From Variovorax brevis (lineage in GTDB: Bacteria; Pseudomonadota; Gammaproteobacteria; Burkholderiales; Burkholderiaceae_C), in assembly GCF_030317105.1 (NCBI RefSeq), contig NZ_JASZYG010000005.1:248001-312000 (forward strand): a stretch of DNA of 64,000 bases, read 5' to 3'. Shown piece after piece: positions 27,601-35,621 of this stretch; the stretch's first letter is position 1, and every line of letters starts with the position of its first letter. The notes under the pieces were generated by a model. The model did no database searches. It saw nothing but the letters and a program-made list of their open reading frames with translations, and was not told the origin of the DNA. The position numbers and the translations under genes were made by a program.

Positions 27601-27953
27601 GCGCGCACCAGCACCAGGCCGTCGATCTGCACCAGGCCCACGGCCTGGTCGCGCAGGTAGGCATGCAGTGCCGCCGGCTCCATGGCATCGACCACGCCTT
27701 GGCGGTACTGGTCCTGGATGTGGCGCAGCACCACATCGACCGCCTGCAAGGTGCGGGCCGTCTGCTCGGCGATGGTGCGTGCCTGCGTGTCGAGTTCGCT
27801 GCCGGTCTGCGCGACCGTGGCGCGGTAGCCGCGCACGATGTCGAGCGCCGCAAATCCCACGATCGCCGCGATGAATAGCGCCCCGATCCACGGCACGCTG
27901 CGCCGCAGCGAGCGCTGGGCCAGCCAGCCATCGAGGGACGTGGGGATCTTCAT
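24636..27953 (-). CDS. hybrid histidine kinase with dCache-like sensor, three PAS domains and receiver
   Basis: 1105 residues. A membrane segment at about 22-42 and another near 297-315 frame a periplasmic sensor (dCache-like, with VDVVLRHIQDQYRQG and VVFPMARRL). Three PAS/PAC repeats follow (about 335-720), each with a RWVRIRG- or WHWYRQRG-type PAC end. HisKA has its phosphoacceptor His748 in GGIAHDFNN, HATPase lies around 860-970, and a C-terminal receiver has Asp1038 (SDEAMP) and Lys near LAKP. It overlaps the small receiver gene upstream by four bases, so they are co-translated. The signal is unknown; the PAS set resembles kinases sensing small molecules or redox. Confidence 0.9.
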   Translation of the reverse strand: MKIPTSLDGWLAQRSLRRSVPWIGALFIAAIVGFAALDIVRGYRATVAQTGSELDTQARTIAEQTARTLQAVDVVLRHIQDQYRQGVVDAMEPAALHAYLRDQAVGLVQIDGLVLVRADGIARANSLRHPLPEGVPSAANVDVFQAAREDMTGKLLVGNVTISAIDRAVVFPMARRLETADGRFAGAVGARGRVDYFQQFYRDVQGEPSTKISLLRRDGMLLARQPSADASLGKRLPLSDELLAAQAGGAGPVRTVSPIDGVERFGSLQAVPDYPLVVAITRDVSAALAPWREEAISSAVRTLALAGLAAALLALATRQLRRIDTTRRSLEAARERFALAVSGADVGIWDWDHASNRMFGSPRTRELLGMQPGPDSEPARDWFNQIHCHPDDEAIRWSALDDHLAGKTPAYEEEYRVLHPDGVYRWVRVRGVCVRDGAGGAVRMAGSVSDVDARRRAEEGLRQSEERFALAVAGSKDGVSDWDIVNDRMFTSPRAMEICGIQSDLTVRTRAEWLALLQLHPDDAQRYTDDLDRHFRGEVDVRDGEYRVRQPDGEYRWVRIRGKSVRDAEGRAIRWAGSSSDIDAQKRVEQALRQSEERYQLAVAGSNEGLWDWDLRRDMLFLSPRAQTLLGREPGEPLRPRREWINSGQYHPDDEAAMRQALSQHLRGLTPHFSCEYRIRHTSGEWHWYRQRGVAVRDARGRAYRVAGSMEDVTDRRTAEADRDRFEAQLRQAQKLEAIGTLAGGIAHDFNNILAAILGYGEMAQKEAVPGTAQQRHIDAAMSAAMRAKSLVERILAFSRSGVGERVPVHVQTIVAEALEVVSASLPSGMVLEHHIDVGDAAVMGDPTQLHQVVVNLCANAAQAMRSTGTLRVGVSTIELAQPLAVTTSILTSGKYVRLVVEDSGAGIAPGVLERIFDPFFTTREVGVGTGLGLSLVHGIVTDLGGGIEVQSLVGHGTTMTVFVPWQRTVAAPASAPQELPSGAGETVLLVDDEESLVRLGEEMMADLGYEPVGFASSTAALASFRATPHRFQAVLSDEAMPEMTGSELARELRRIRPDIPILLMSGYVTPALTTRAREIGVRDVLAKPLVAGDIACSLAKALHG

Positions 27954-28321
27954 GGCAGCGGGGGGTTCGAGACGCGGCGAACGACGGCCGTCAGCGCCTC
28001 ACGCCGCACCGGCTTGGGCAGCACGCAGGCCACGCCCAGCGAGCGCGCCAAGTCGCCGCAGGCTTCGACGCTGGCGTGAAACATGGCCGAGAGCATCAGC
28101 ACCGGCGTGCCGGCATGTTCGGCCGTGATGCGGTGCAAGGTCGCGGCGCCGTCGCGGCGCGGAAAGGCCACGTCCACCAGCACCAGTTGAAAGGGCGCCC
28201 AGGCGCCGCCCGTGCTTTCGTCGGCGACCCGCCATCCCGATTCGGTCAGCCACTCGCGCAGCAGCTCGAAGGTCTGCCGTTCGGCGTCGATGACCAGCAC
28301 GGTCGGGCCTGCGTTGTTCAT
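27950..28321 (-). CDS. single-domain response regulator (receiver only)
   Basis: 123 residues, one receiver domain without output. VLVIDAERQ supplies the acidic pocket, Asp50 in LVLVDVAFPRRDG is the phosphoacceptor, LMLSAM carries the conserved Ser/Thr and LPKP the Lys103. The start at 28321 is the ATG at the natural domain boundary. It overlaps the hybrid kinase by four bases and is the first gene of that pair, so it probably takes phosphate from the kinase or serves as a phosphate sink. The OmpR-type regulator is divergent, 254 bases away. Confidence 0.85.
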   Translation of the reverse strand: MNNAGPTVLVIDAERQTFELLREWLTESGWRVADESTGGAWAPFQLVLVDVAFPRRDGAATLHRITAEHAGTPVLMLSAMFHASVEACGDLARSLGVACVLPKPVRREALTAVVRRVSNPPLP

Positions 28322-28575
28322 GGTCGCCCTGGCGCGCGAAGGGCGCGCGTGGCTGGCGTTCGGGGGCACATCGTGATCTCCGGAGCGTCGTTGGATGCTT
28401 CATTGAGTCCTCGATCCATTGCGGCTGCGTTGCAGGACGACAGCGCGAAGATTACATCTGCAATCGGGCGCGTGGCGAGAGCCGTCGCGGACATCGCCCA
28501 AACCGCTTCGACGCGTCTACGATATTGGCCGCGCGGGCCCGGCACCGACGTCGGGCCACCCAAGTGGGGGTCATC

Positions 28576-29313
28576 ATGGAAGTTGTATCGAGCGTGCTGC
28601 CGCATGTGCTGGCGCTGGACGACGATCCCGCCGTCCGCGACCTGATCGCCGAATACCTTGCCGACAACGAACTGCGCGTGACCGCGGTGGCGTCGGGCCG
28701 GGAACTGGCCGACATCATGTCGCGCGAGATGGTCGACCTGGTCATCCTGGACGTCCGGCTTCCCGGCGAGGACGGCATGCAGATCGCGCGCCGCCTGCGC
28801 GAGGAATCGCAAATCCCGATCCTGATGCTGACCGGCCGGGCGGACGAAGCCGACCGCGTGATGGGGCTGGAACTGGGCGCCGACGACTACCTGACCAAGC
28901 CATTCAGCCCGCGCGAACTGCTGGCGCGCGTGCGCGCCCTGCTGCGCCGCGCCAGGATCCGCGCCACCGTGGCCGACGAGATTTCCAAAGTGCGCGCCTA
29001 CCGCTTTGGCGGGTGGGAACTGAACGTCGGCTTGCGGCGGCTGAAGTCGGCGCAGGGCGAGCCGGTGGAACTGACGAACGGCGAGTTCAGCTTGCTCACC
29101 GCCTTCCTGTCGGCGCCGCGCCGGGTGCTGACGCGCGACCAGTTGCTGGAACTCTCCCGCATGCACAACGCGGAGGTCTATGACCGTTCGATCGACGTGC
29201 AAATATTGCGCCTTCGCAGAAAGATCGAGGTCGATCCGGCGCATCCGCAGTACATCCGCACGGAGCGGGGCGCTGGCTACCTCTTTGACGCGCCTGTTGA
29301 CGCGTTGAGGTAG
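28576..29313 (+). CDS. OmpR/PhoB family response regulator
   Basis: 245 residues: an N-terminal receiver (Asp59 in LVILDVRLPGEDG, Lys108 in LTKPFSP) and a C-terminal winged helix (FGGWELNVGLRRL to DVQILRLRRKIE). The start is the ATG at 28576 after a GTGGGGG-rich site. It is divergent from the receiver plus hybrid kinase, so the three likely form one signalling unit with two possible outputs: DNA binding through this protein and an unknown one through the single receiver. Converges on emrB, with 35 bases between the stops. Confidence 0.92.
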   Translation: MEVVSSVLPHVLALDDDPAVRDLIAEYLADNELRVTAVASGRELADIMSREMVDLVILDVRLPGEDGMQIARRLREESQIPILMLTGRADEADRVMGLELGADDYLTKPFSPRELLARVRALLRRARIRATVADEISKVRAYRFGGWELNVGLRRLKSAQGEPVELTNGEFSLLTAFLSAPRRVLTRDQLLELSRMHNAEVYDRSIDVQILRLRRKIEVDPAHPQYIRTERGAGYLFDAPVDALR

Positions 29314-29348
29314 CCAGACTCTTTCAACCGCCTCGCCGGCCCGCGGGC

Positions 29349-30896
29349 TCAGTGCCCCGCCTGCGTCATGTCCACGCTGCGGCTGGGCTTGGGCGCAATC
29401 CAGATCACCACCGCGGAGAGCAGGAAGGCAGCGCCCACGAGCCACATGATCTGGTTCGTCGCGAGCATCACGCTCTGGCCTTGCAGCAGGTTGTCCATCA
29501 TGCTGCGCACCTGGTCGCCCGACAGGCCCGACGCGGCGAGCTTGCCGGCGGTCTCGCCCATGGGGTCCATCATCCCCACCATCTCGGCGTGCAGCGCGCT
29601 GGTGCGGTCTTCCCACATCGTGGTGACCATCGAGGTCGCGAACGCGCCGGACAGCGTGCGCATGAAGTTCTGCAAGCCGGCGCCCGCGGCCGTCTCATGC
29701 TCTTCGACGCTGCCCAGCGTGAGCGCGGTGAGCGGCACGAAGAAGAAGGGCAGGCCCAGGCCCATGAGGATCAGCGGAATCGCGATCTGCCAGTAGGTCA
29801 TGTCGGTGGTCGCGACGGTGCGCAGCACCATCACCCCGGCCAACAACAGCAGCCCCGCAAAGATGAGCAGGCGCGGGTCCACCTTCGCGATCAGCTTGCC
29901 GGCAATCGGCGCGCAGAACACGGCGAGCACGCCCGACCACGCCGTCGTCAACCCCGCCCATGTGGACGTGTAGCCCATGTACGACTGCAACCACAGCGGC
30001 GTCAGCACGTTGGCACCGAACATCGCACCGAAGCCGAGCGAGATCGTGATGACACCGGCTGTAAAGCCACGATGGCGGAACACGCGCAAGTCGACGATCG
30101 GGTGCTCCTCGGTGAACTCCCAGATCAGGAAGGCCACGAAGCCCACCGCCGCGACAACCGCCAGCATGCAGATCTCCGTCGAGGCGAACCAGTCATGCTC
30201 CTTGCCAAGGTCGAGCATCAGTTGCAAGGCCGAGACGAAGACGATCAGCAGCATCAGCCCCACAGTGTCGATCGGTGCGCGCACCAGCGGCGCCTCGTAG
30301 CGCTTGAGCATGCGCCACGCGATCGGCGCGACGAACATCGCAATCGGCACGTTGATGAAGAAGATCAGCGGCCACGAGAAGCTGTCGCACAGCCACCCGC
30401 CCAAAATCGGCCCGAGGATGGGCGCGACCAGCGTCGTCATGGCCCACAAGGCCATCGCAGCGGGCGCCTTGTCCTTCGGGAAGATGCGCAGCAGCAGCGT
30501 CTGCGACAGCGGCATCAGCGAGCCACCCGAGAGGCCTTGCAGCACGCGCCCCAGCACGAGCATGCCCAGCGAGTTGGAAACACCGCAGAGCGCTGAGCAG
30601 GCGCCGAAGAGCAGCATCGCGGTGGCGAACACGCGCACCGCGCCGAAGCGCCCGGCGATCCAGCCGGTGAGCGGCACAATGATGGCCTCCGCCACCGCGT
30701 ACGAGGTGATCACCCAGGTGCCCTGGCTGCTGCTGATGCCCAGGCTGCCGGCGATGTTCGGCACCGAGACGTTGGCGATCGTCATGTCCAGCACCGCGAT
30801 GAAGTTCGCGGCCGCGAGCACGATGGCCGCCAGCCACAGCATGCCGCCTTGCAGCGGCGCTTCGGCTTCGCAAGCCGATGTCGAGTTTCGCGACAT
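29349..30896 (-). CDS. emrB: EmrB/QacA family (DHA2) MFS multidrug transporter
   Basis: 515 residues with about 14 hydrophobic segments. DMTIANVSVPNIAGSLG (motif D1), GRVLQGLSGG, and the motif C-like ILGPILGGWL are typical for DHA2 drug:proton antiporters. The start at 30896 follows GAGGAG; the longer frame would overlap emrA. It is the third gene of the nodT-emrA-emrB unit and should form with the EmrA adaptor and the NodT channel a tripartite pump from inner membrane to medium. Substrate not deducible; EmrB-type pumps export hydrophobic or uncoupler-like compounds. Confidence 0.93.
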   Translation of the reverse strand: MSRNSTSACEAEAPLQGGMLWLAAIVLAAANFIAVLDMTIANVSVPNIAGSLGISSSQGTWVITSYAVAEAIIVPLTGWIAGRFGAVRVFATAMLLFGACSALCGVSNSLGMLVLGRVLQGLSGGSLMPLSQTLLLRIFPKDKAPAAMALWAMTTLVAPILGPILGGWLCDSFSWPLIFFINVPIAMFVAPIAWRMLKRYEAPLVRAPIDTVGLMLLIVFVSALQLMLDLGKEHDWFASTEICMLAVVAAVGFVAFLIWEFTEEHPIVDLRVFRHRGFTAGVITISLGFGAMFGANVLTPLWLQSYMGYTSTWAGLTTAWSGVLAVFCAPIAGKLIAKVDPRLLIFAGLLLLAGVMVLRTVATTDMTYWQIAIPLILMGLGLPFFFVPLTALTLGSVEEHETAAGAGLQNFMRTLSGAFATSMVTTMWEDRTSALHAEMVGMMDPMGETAGKLAASGLSGDQVRSMMDNLLQGQSVMLATNQIMWLVGAAFLLSAVVIWIAPKPSRSVDMTQAGH

Positions 30897-30907
30897 GGCA
30901 GGTCTCC

Positions 30908-32080
30908 TCAATGCACGCTGCGCGTGTCGATGGTGGCGTGCATCGACAGGCCCACCTGCAACGGACGCTTCGCCAGCTCCTGCGCATCCAGGCGGATGCG
31001 CACCGGCAGACGCTGCACGACCTTGATCCAGTTGCCGGTCGCGTTCTGCGCCGGGATGGTCGCGAAGGCCGCGCCTGTTCCGCCGGCCAAGCCTTCGACG
31101 ACGCCGTGGTACGTCACCTTCTTGCCGTAACGGTCCGACGCCAGCGTGACCGGCTGGCCGACGCGCACGCGGTCGAGCTGCACTTCCTTGAAGTTCGCGT
31201 CCACATGCATGTCGCCCACCGGCACGACCGACAGCAGCGCCGCGCCGGGCTGCACTTGCTGGCCGAGTTGCACCGTGCGCTTGGCGATCACGCCGTCGAC
31301 CGGCGCGCGGACCACCGTGCGTTCGAGGTTCACGCGCGCCTGGTCGCGGCGGGCGCGGGCCAGCGTGACTTCGGGGTTGGTGTCCTCCGTGGTGTCGGCG
31401 ATCAGCACCGCGTTGGCTTCGCGCGAGCCGATCGCCGCCTTGTGGTTGGCGCGCGACTGGAGCGCATTCGCCTGCGCGGCCGCCAGGCTGGCCTGCGCGG
31501 TGTCGAAGGCGTTGCGCGCCTTGGTGAGTTCGTCGCCCGACACGGAGCCCGAGTCGGCGAGCGCCTGGCGCCGCGACAGGTCGACGCGTGCACGTTCGAA
31601 GTCGGCTTGCGCGGAGGCGACTTGCGCCGCGGCGCGCTGCTGGTCGGACGCGCGAGCGGCAATCTGCGCCGCCAGGCTGCTGTCGCTCGCGACGTAGCCG
31701 CGCACGCGCCGCACCGCGCGGCCGAGTTCGGCTTCGGCCTGGTCGAGTGCCAGGCGCGCATCGGTGTCGTCCAGCACGACCACGACATCGCCACGCTGCA
31801 CGGCTTGCGTGTCAGCGACGCGCACTTCGCGCACGATGCCGCTGATCGCGGGCGTGACTTGCGCCGTCTCGGTCGCGGCATAGGCGTTGTCGGTCGAGAT
31901 GAAGCGCGAGGCGTGGATGTACTCGTAGCCGCCATAGCCGGTGGCTGCGGTCAGCACCGTCAAGCCCAGCATCACGAAGAGACGCTTGCGGCTGGGGCCG
32001 GCGGGCTTGACGGTTTCATCCTCATGCGCGACGACGGCGTCGCCAGCGGCTTGCAGCAGGTCGGTTTTCATCTTGGACAT
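30908..32080 (-). CDS. emrA: EmrA/HlyD family efflux adaptor
   Basis: 390 residues: a cytoplasmic leader, one membrane helix near 38-58 (LFVMLGLTVLTAATGYGGY), then DNAYAATETAQVTPAISGIV, the usual lipoyl-like barrel, a long coiled coil (QAEAELGRAVRR to AALAAAQANA), and a beta-barrel with VRAPVDGVIAKRTVQLGQQV and DANFKEVQLDRVRVGQPV. The start at 32080 has AGGAG at good spacing. It is a periplasmic adaptor linking EmrB with the NodT outer-membrane channel. 34 bases separate it from nodT; 11 from emrB. Confidence 0.93.
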   Translation of the reverse strand: MSKMKTDLLQAAGDAVVAHEDETVKPAGPSRKRLFVMLGLTVLTAATGYGGYEYIHASRFISTDNAYAATETAQVTPAISGIVREVRVADTQAVQRGDVVVVLDDTDARLALDQAEAELGRAVRRVRGYVASDSSLAAQIAARASDQQRAAAQVASAQADFERARVDLSRRQALADSGSVSGDELTKARNAFDTAQASLAAAQANALQSRANHKAAIGSREANAVLIADTTEDTNPEVTLARARRDQARVNLERTVVRAPVDGVIAKRTVQLGQQVQPGAALLSVVPVGDMHVDANFKEVQLDRVRVGQPVTLASDRYGKKVTYHGVVEGLAGGTGAAFATIPAQNATGNWIKVVQRLPVRIRLDAQELAKRPLQVGLSMHATIDTRSVH

Positions 32081-32114
32081 GGTGATCTCCTGTTCAGGTT
32101 CGAGAGAGAGGGGT

Positions 32115-33581
32115 TCAGTTCTGTGTGGCGACGTAGCCACCGCCAAGGGCGCGCACGAGTGCGACGTCGAGCGTGAAAGCGCGTGATTGCAGGTCGCTCT
32201 GCGTGCGCAGGTTGGCCAGCAGCGTGTCTTCGGCGGACAGCACTTCGAGGTAGTTCGACAGGCCGCCTTCGTAGCGGTTGTTCTGCAGCCGCCACGCCTC
32301 GCGCGCGGCGCCCACGGCTTCGTCGGTGCGCGCCAGTTGCGGGCCGAGCGCCTTCTGGCTCACGGCTGCATCGGCCACGTCCTGCAGCGCCTGGACGACC
32401 GTGCCGTCGTAGCTCGCCACGGCCTGCGCGTAGTCGGCATTGGCACCGCCCAACTGGGCACGCAGCCGGCCGCCGTCGAAGATCGGCAGGGAGATGGCCG
32501 GGCCGATGCTGCCGATCGACGAGCCGTTCTTGCTGAGCATGTCCAGGCCGAGCGACTGCACGCCGATGAAGGCGACGAGGTTCACGTTCGGATAGAAGGC
32601 GGCGCGTGCCTGGTCAATGCGCTTGGCGGTGGCTTCCGCGCGCAGGCGGGCGGCCACCACGTCGGGCCGGCGGCCGATCAGTTCGGCAGGCAGTTGCGAG
32701 GGCAGGCCGAAGGCGCGTTGCAGGCGCACGGTCGGGCGGGAAATGCTCAGCGCGCGATCGGGTCCGGCACCGACCAGTGCCGCGATGCGGTTGCGTTGCA
32801 GCGCCAGTTGCTCCTCGATGGACAGCACCTCTGCCTGCGCCGAGGCGCGGCGCGCATCGACCTGCTTGACGCTTGGCAGGGTTTCAAGGCCGTTGTCGAA
32901 GCGGCGCGTCAGCAGATCGGCGGTCTTGCTGCGAACCGTGAGCGCGGCTTGGGCCGTGTCGAGCGCGGCATGCTGGCGCGCCAGTTCCGCATAGGCCGAG
33001 GCGATGGACGTCGCCAGGATGATCCGCGCCTGCGCCGCGTCGGCGCGCGCCGCATCGGCATCCGAGGTGGTGGCGGCCAGGGCTGCGCGGTTCTTGCCCC
33101 AGAAGTCGATCTCCCAGGAGAAGTCGAGCGTGGCGCGGCCGTAGCCGTTCCAGCCTTCGGGTGTCGCGTTGCGCGGGCTCAGGTAGTTGTAGCTCTGCTT
33201 CTGGCTGGTGATCGACGCGTTGGCGCCGACTTGCGGCATCAGTGCGGCATCGGCCGACTGCACGAAGGCTTGCGCACGGCGCAGTCGCGCGTCCGCGGCT
33301 GCCACGCTCGGTGCGTCGGCGAGCGCTTCGGCGATCAACTGGTCGAGTTGAGCGTCTTCGTAGTTGCGCCACCATGCGTCGACAGGCCACGGGGCCGGGG
33401 CGGCCGCAAAGCTCTGCGCGGTGGCGTACTGCGTGACCGGCTTGACCTGCGGTTCCGCTTCGCGCGCCGGCAGTTGGGCGCAGGCGGAGATCATGGCGGC
33501 GGTGATGGTCGCGAGCGCGGCCGAGAGGGTTCGGGTTGCCCCCGCGCCTTGCTGTGCGGGATTCGATGGCTTGTCTGTCAT
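32115..33581 (-). CDS. NodT family outer-membrane efflux lipoprotein
   Basis: 488 residues. The N-terminus has a lipoprotein signal with lipobox ISAC (Cys34), followed by a TolC/OprM-type outer-membrane factor: two repeats with WWRNYEDAQLDQLIAEAL, LDFSWEIDFWGKNRAAL and PSVAAADARLRRAQA. Late motifs ISLPIFDGGRLRAQL and NRYEGGLSNYLEVLSAEDTLL are standard. It leads the efflux operon, so the promoter with repeats at 33675-33711 should act on it. The order nodT-emrA-emrB is common in Burkholderiales, often under a MarR repressor, though no regulator gene adjoins. Confidence 0.93.
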   Translation of the reverse strand: MTDKPSNPAQQGAGATRTLSAALATITAAMISACAQLPAREAEPQVKPVTQYATAQSFAAAPAPWPVDAWWRNYEDAQLDQLIAEALADAPSVAAADARLRRAQAFVQSADAALMPQVGANASITSQKQSYNYLSPRNATPEGWNGYGRATLDFSWEIDFWGKNRAALAATTSDADAARADAAQARIILATSIASAYAELARQHAALDTAQAALTVRSKTADLLTRRFDNGLETLPSVKQVDARRASAQAEVLSIEEQLALQRNRIAALVGAGPDRALSISRPTVRLQRAFGLPSQLPAELIGRRPDVVAARLRAEATAKRIDQARAAFYPNVNLVAFIGVQSLGLDMLSKNGSSIGSIGPAISLPIFDGGRLRAQLGGANADYAQAVASYDGTVVQALQDVADAAVSQKALGPQLARTDEAVGAAREAWRLQNNRYEGGLSNYLEVLSAEDTLLANLRTQSDLQSRAFTLDVALVRALGGGYVATQN

Positions 33582-33674
33582 GGGATGTCGCGCTCCATGC
33601 GATGGGTTGCTGATGGAGGCGAATCGTGCGGACGACCGGTTGACTGCACATTTCTCGCCGGCGACCGGTGTGTG

Positions 33675-33711
33675 TCATTTGAAATCGGGGCGCTGCGTTT
33701 CATTTGAAATC
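33675..33711 (-). promoter_or_regulatory. pair of direct repeats upstream of nodT
   Basis: TCATTTGAAATC occurs at 33675-33686 and again at 33700-33711, 25 bases apart start to start, with each copy centred on the short palindrome ATTTGAAAT. The spacing of about 2.5 turns places the copies on opposite faces. They lie 94-130 bases before nodT and 85-121 before the divergent thioesterase gene. They look like an operator, but which regulator is unknown. Confidence 0.5.
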
Positions 33712-33758
33712 AAGACGCGTCGCCTTCGACATGCACGCCGTGTGGTCGCCTCATAGAT

Positions 33759-33770
33759 TTGAGCGCTCAA
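33759..33770. repeat. perfect palindrome TTGAGCGCTCAA before the thioesterase gene
   Basis: A 12-base perfect palindrome at 33759-33770, 25 bases ahead of the thioesterase ATG. It may be an operator for the plus-strand gene pair; no regulator gene adjoins and there is no further support. Confidence 0.35.
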
Positions 33771-33795
33771 GCAGACAACCCAATGGAGCGCAGCG

Positions 33796-34239
33796 ATGCA
33801 ACAACTCACCTACCGCGGCACCGTCTACCCCTGGCAGTGCGACCACATGGGCCACATGAACGTCATGTGGTACACGGGCAAGTTCGACGAGGCGGGCTGG
33901 CAGTTCTTCGGCTCGCTCGGCCTCACGCCGGCCTGGCTGAAGGAGGCTGGGCGCGGCATGGCGGCGGTCGAGCAGCTGACGCAGTACCGGCGCGAGTTGC
34001 ACGCGGGCGACCTGGTGTCGATCCACTCCGAACTGATCGACGTGAAGGCGAAAGTGCTGCGCATCCGCCACGAGATGCGGCGCGGTGACCAGGCGGATGA
34101 CGTCGTGGCGGTGAGCACGCTCACTGCCGTGTTCATGGACGCCTCGGCACGCAAGGCCTGCGCGTTTCCGCAGGCGATGGCCGATCGGTGGCGCGAAGAC
34201 GCGGGGCGCGGGCTTGCGAGCGAGAAGGAGGCCGTATGA
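33796..34239 (+). CDS. thioesterase family (hotdog, 4HBT-like) protein
   Basis: 147 residues of hotdog fold. The N-terminal RGTVYPWQCDHMGHMNVMWYTGKFDEAGW is the 4-hydroxybenzoyl-CoA-thioesterase/YbgC-like signature with the catalytic Asp in CDHMGHMN. Later IHSELIDVKAKVLRIRHEM matches the central strand pair. It probably hydrolyses an acyl-CoA. The start at 33796 has GGAG upstream. It overlaps the small membrane protein gene by four bases. Divergent from the efflux operon; shared regulation through the repeats between is possible. Confidence 0.88.
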   Translation: MQQLTYRGTVYPWQCDHMGHMNVMWYTGKFDEAGWQFFGSLGLTPAWLKEAGRGMAAVEQLTQYRRELHAGDLVSIHSELIDVKAKVLRIRHEMRRGDQADDVVAVSTLTAVFMDASARKACAFPQAMADRWREDAGRGLASEKEAV

Positions 34240-34652
34240 AGACCGACCTGGAACCTGCCGGAAAGCGCACGCCTGTCGTTGCCGGCGTACGCGTCAATCT
34301 CAGGCGCACCTGGCGGTCGATGGCCGTTGTACTGTTCGAGAAGGATGGCCTCAACACCTTCTTCCAGCACGCCAGGAATGTGCTGACCGGCGCCGCCATC
34401 GTCGGCGCGGGCCTCTATGCGATCAACCACGTCGGCGTGTCGCCGCTGCGTGGCATGTGGGCGATTCACACCGCGGGCTACGCGATCGCGGCCCTGGGCG
34501 CGCTGCTGCTGGGGCTCAACCTTTTCGACGGGTTGCGCCGCTTGACGCGGCTGCGCCAGCCCCGGTTCCTGAAGTTCTCAGCGGTCCTGCTCTATGTGGC
34601 GCTGTCGATCCGGCTGACGCAGGTCATTCTTTACCTGCGAACGCCACTGTGA
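34236..34652 (+). CDS. small three-helix membrane protein of unknown function
   Basis: 138 residues with hydrophobic stretches near 47-66, 72-96 and 112-132, and a cytoplasmic basic N-terminus (RVNLRRTWRSMAVV). No known family recognised. The ATG at 34236 overlaps the thioesterase stop (ATGA) and is preceded by GAAGGAGG within the upstream gene, so both are translated together. The location suggests an accessory membrane function tied to thioesterase substrates. Converges on the porin gene, eight bases between stops. Confidence 0.7.
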   Translation: MKTDLEPAGKRTPVVAGVRVNLRRTWRSMAVVLFEKDGLNTFFQHARNVLTGAAIVGAGLYAINHVGVSPLRGMWAIHTAGYAIAALGALLLGLNLFDGLRRLTRLRQPRFLKFSAVLLYVALSIRLTQVILYLRTPL

Positions 34653-34659
34653 GCCAGGA

Positions 34660-35592
34660 TCAGAACACGACGCTGACCGAGCCCGTCATCTTCGTGTCCT
34701 GCTTGATGCCGAAGCGGTTGTCGCCGCCGATGATCACGGCCACGTTCCAGTTGACGGGCGTGGTCGGGATCGGGCCTGACAGCGCGAGCGTCAGGTGACG
34801 AAAGGCGCTGCCGATCGGCCGGGTGCCCACGAAGCAGCCGTTGACGACGAAGGCTTCGTTGGCTGCGCAGTTCACGCCGAAGGCCGTGTCGCGTGTGCCG
34901 AGGTAGGTGCCTTCCTTGCTGTAGGTGTAGGCGCCCAGCGTGCCGGTGAAGGTCAGGTCGTAGGGCAGGGGCTGCGTGTAGACGACGCTCCAATACGTGT
35001 CGCCCTTGTTTCCCCAGACCACGTCGTTCAGCAGCGTCTGTGCGTTGACCGCGATCGGTCCATAAGTCAGGCCCAGCTTGGTCTCCAGCGCGTTGGCGTG
35101 CACGCCGTTGATGTAGACATAGCCCGTCATGCCCGCCGTGTAGCCGAGGTCGCCCACGATGTTGCCGCTGTAGGCGCCGTAGAAGTCGTTCTCGACGGAC
35201 TTGGGGTGCTGGAAGTCGGTGATGCTCCGGTCGTCATACGAGCGGCCCAGTTGCTTGTACGAGTAGTTGATGGTCGAGGCCCAGTAGCCGAAGCTCCAGC
35301 CGCTCGTGTGGACGAAGTCGATGCCCCACTGCAACGCCACGCGCGACGACTCCGGCGCATCGGCGCCCGCATTGCCGAGCGGTGCGCCATTGCCGTAGGT
35401 GGTGGTCGCACCGCGCAGCACGTAGGGGTAGGCCAGGTCGATGTGCTTCGTGACGGTCCACGGACCGGCGTCGGCCGGGGCATCTGCGGGCTTGTCGGTG
35501 GACTGCGCCATCGCGCTCGTCGTGGCGAAGACGAAGACGGCGGCGGCAATGCTGCCGGGGGCGGGGCGAGGGAACGAACGCATGAGAGGCAC
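34660..35592 (-). CDS. TorF/Gcw_chp-type putative outer-membrane porin, last gene of the guanidine operon
   Basis: About 310 residues: a signal peptide ending SAMAQS, then a beta-rich mature part full of Tyr/Trp strands (FVHTSGWSFGYWASTINYSY, DLGYTAGMTGYVYI), alternating polar and aromatic residues and a terminal VSVVF, as in outer-membrane barrels of the Gcw_chp/TorF group. GTG at 35592 is preferred because GGAG precedes it by six bases; ATG at 35583 is the alternative. It starts 29 bases after the allophanate hydrolase stop on the same strand, so it can be the last gene of the guanidine operon, serving as an uptake channel. That role is inferred. Confidence 0.8.
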   Translation of the reverse strand: MPLMRSFPRPAPGSIAAAVFVFATTSAMAQSTDKPADAPADAGPWTVTKHIDLAYPYVLRGATTTYGNGAPLGNAGADAPESSRVALQWGIDFVHTSGWSFGYWASTINYSYKQLGRSYDDRSITDFQHPKSVENDFYGAYSGNIVGDLGYTAGMTGYVYINGVHANALETKLGLTYGPIAVNAQTLLNDVVWGNKGDTYWSVVYTQPLPYDLTFTGTLGAYTYSKEGTYLGTRDTAFGVNCAANEAFVVNGCFVGTRPIGSAFRHLTLALSGPIPTTPVNWNVAVIIGGDNRFGIKQDTKMTGSVSVVF

Positions 35593-35621
35593 TGGGTACT
35601 CCGGGGTTGAAAAAATTGAAA

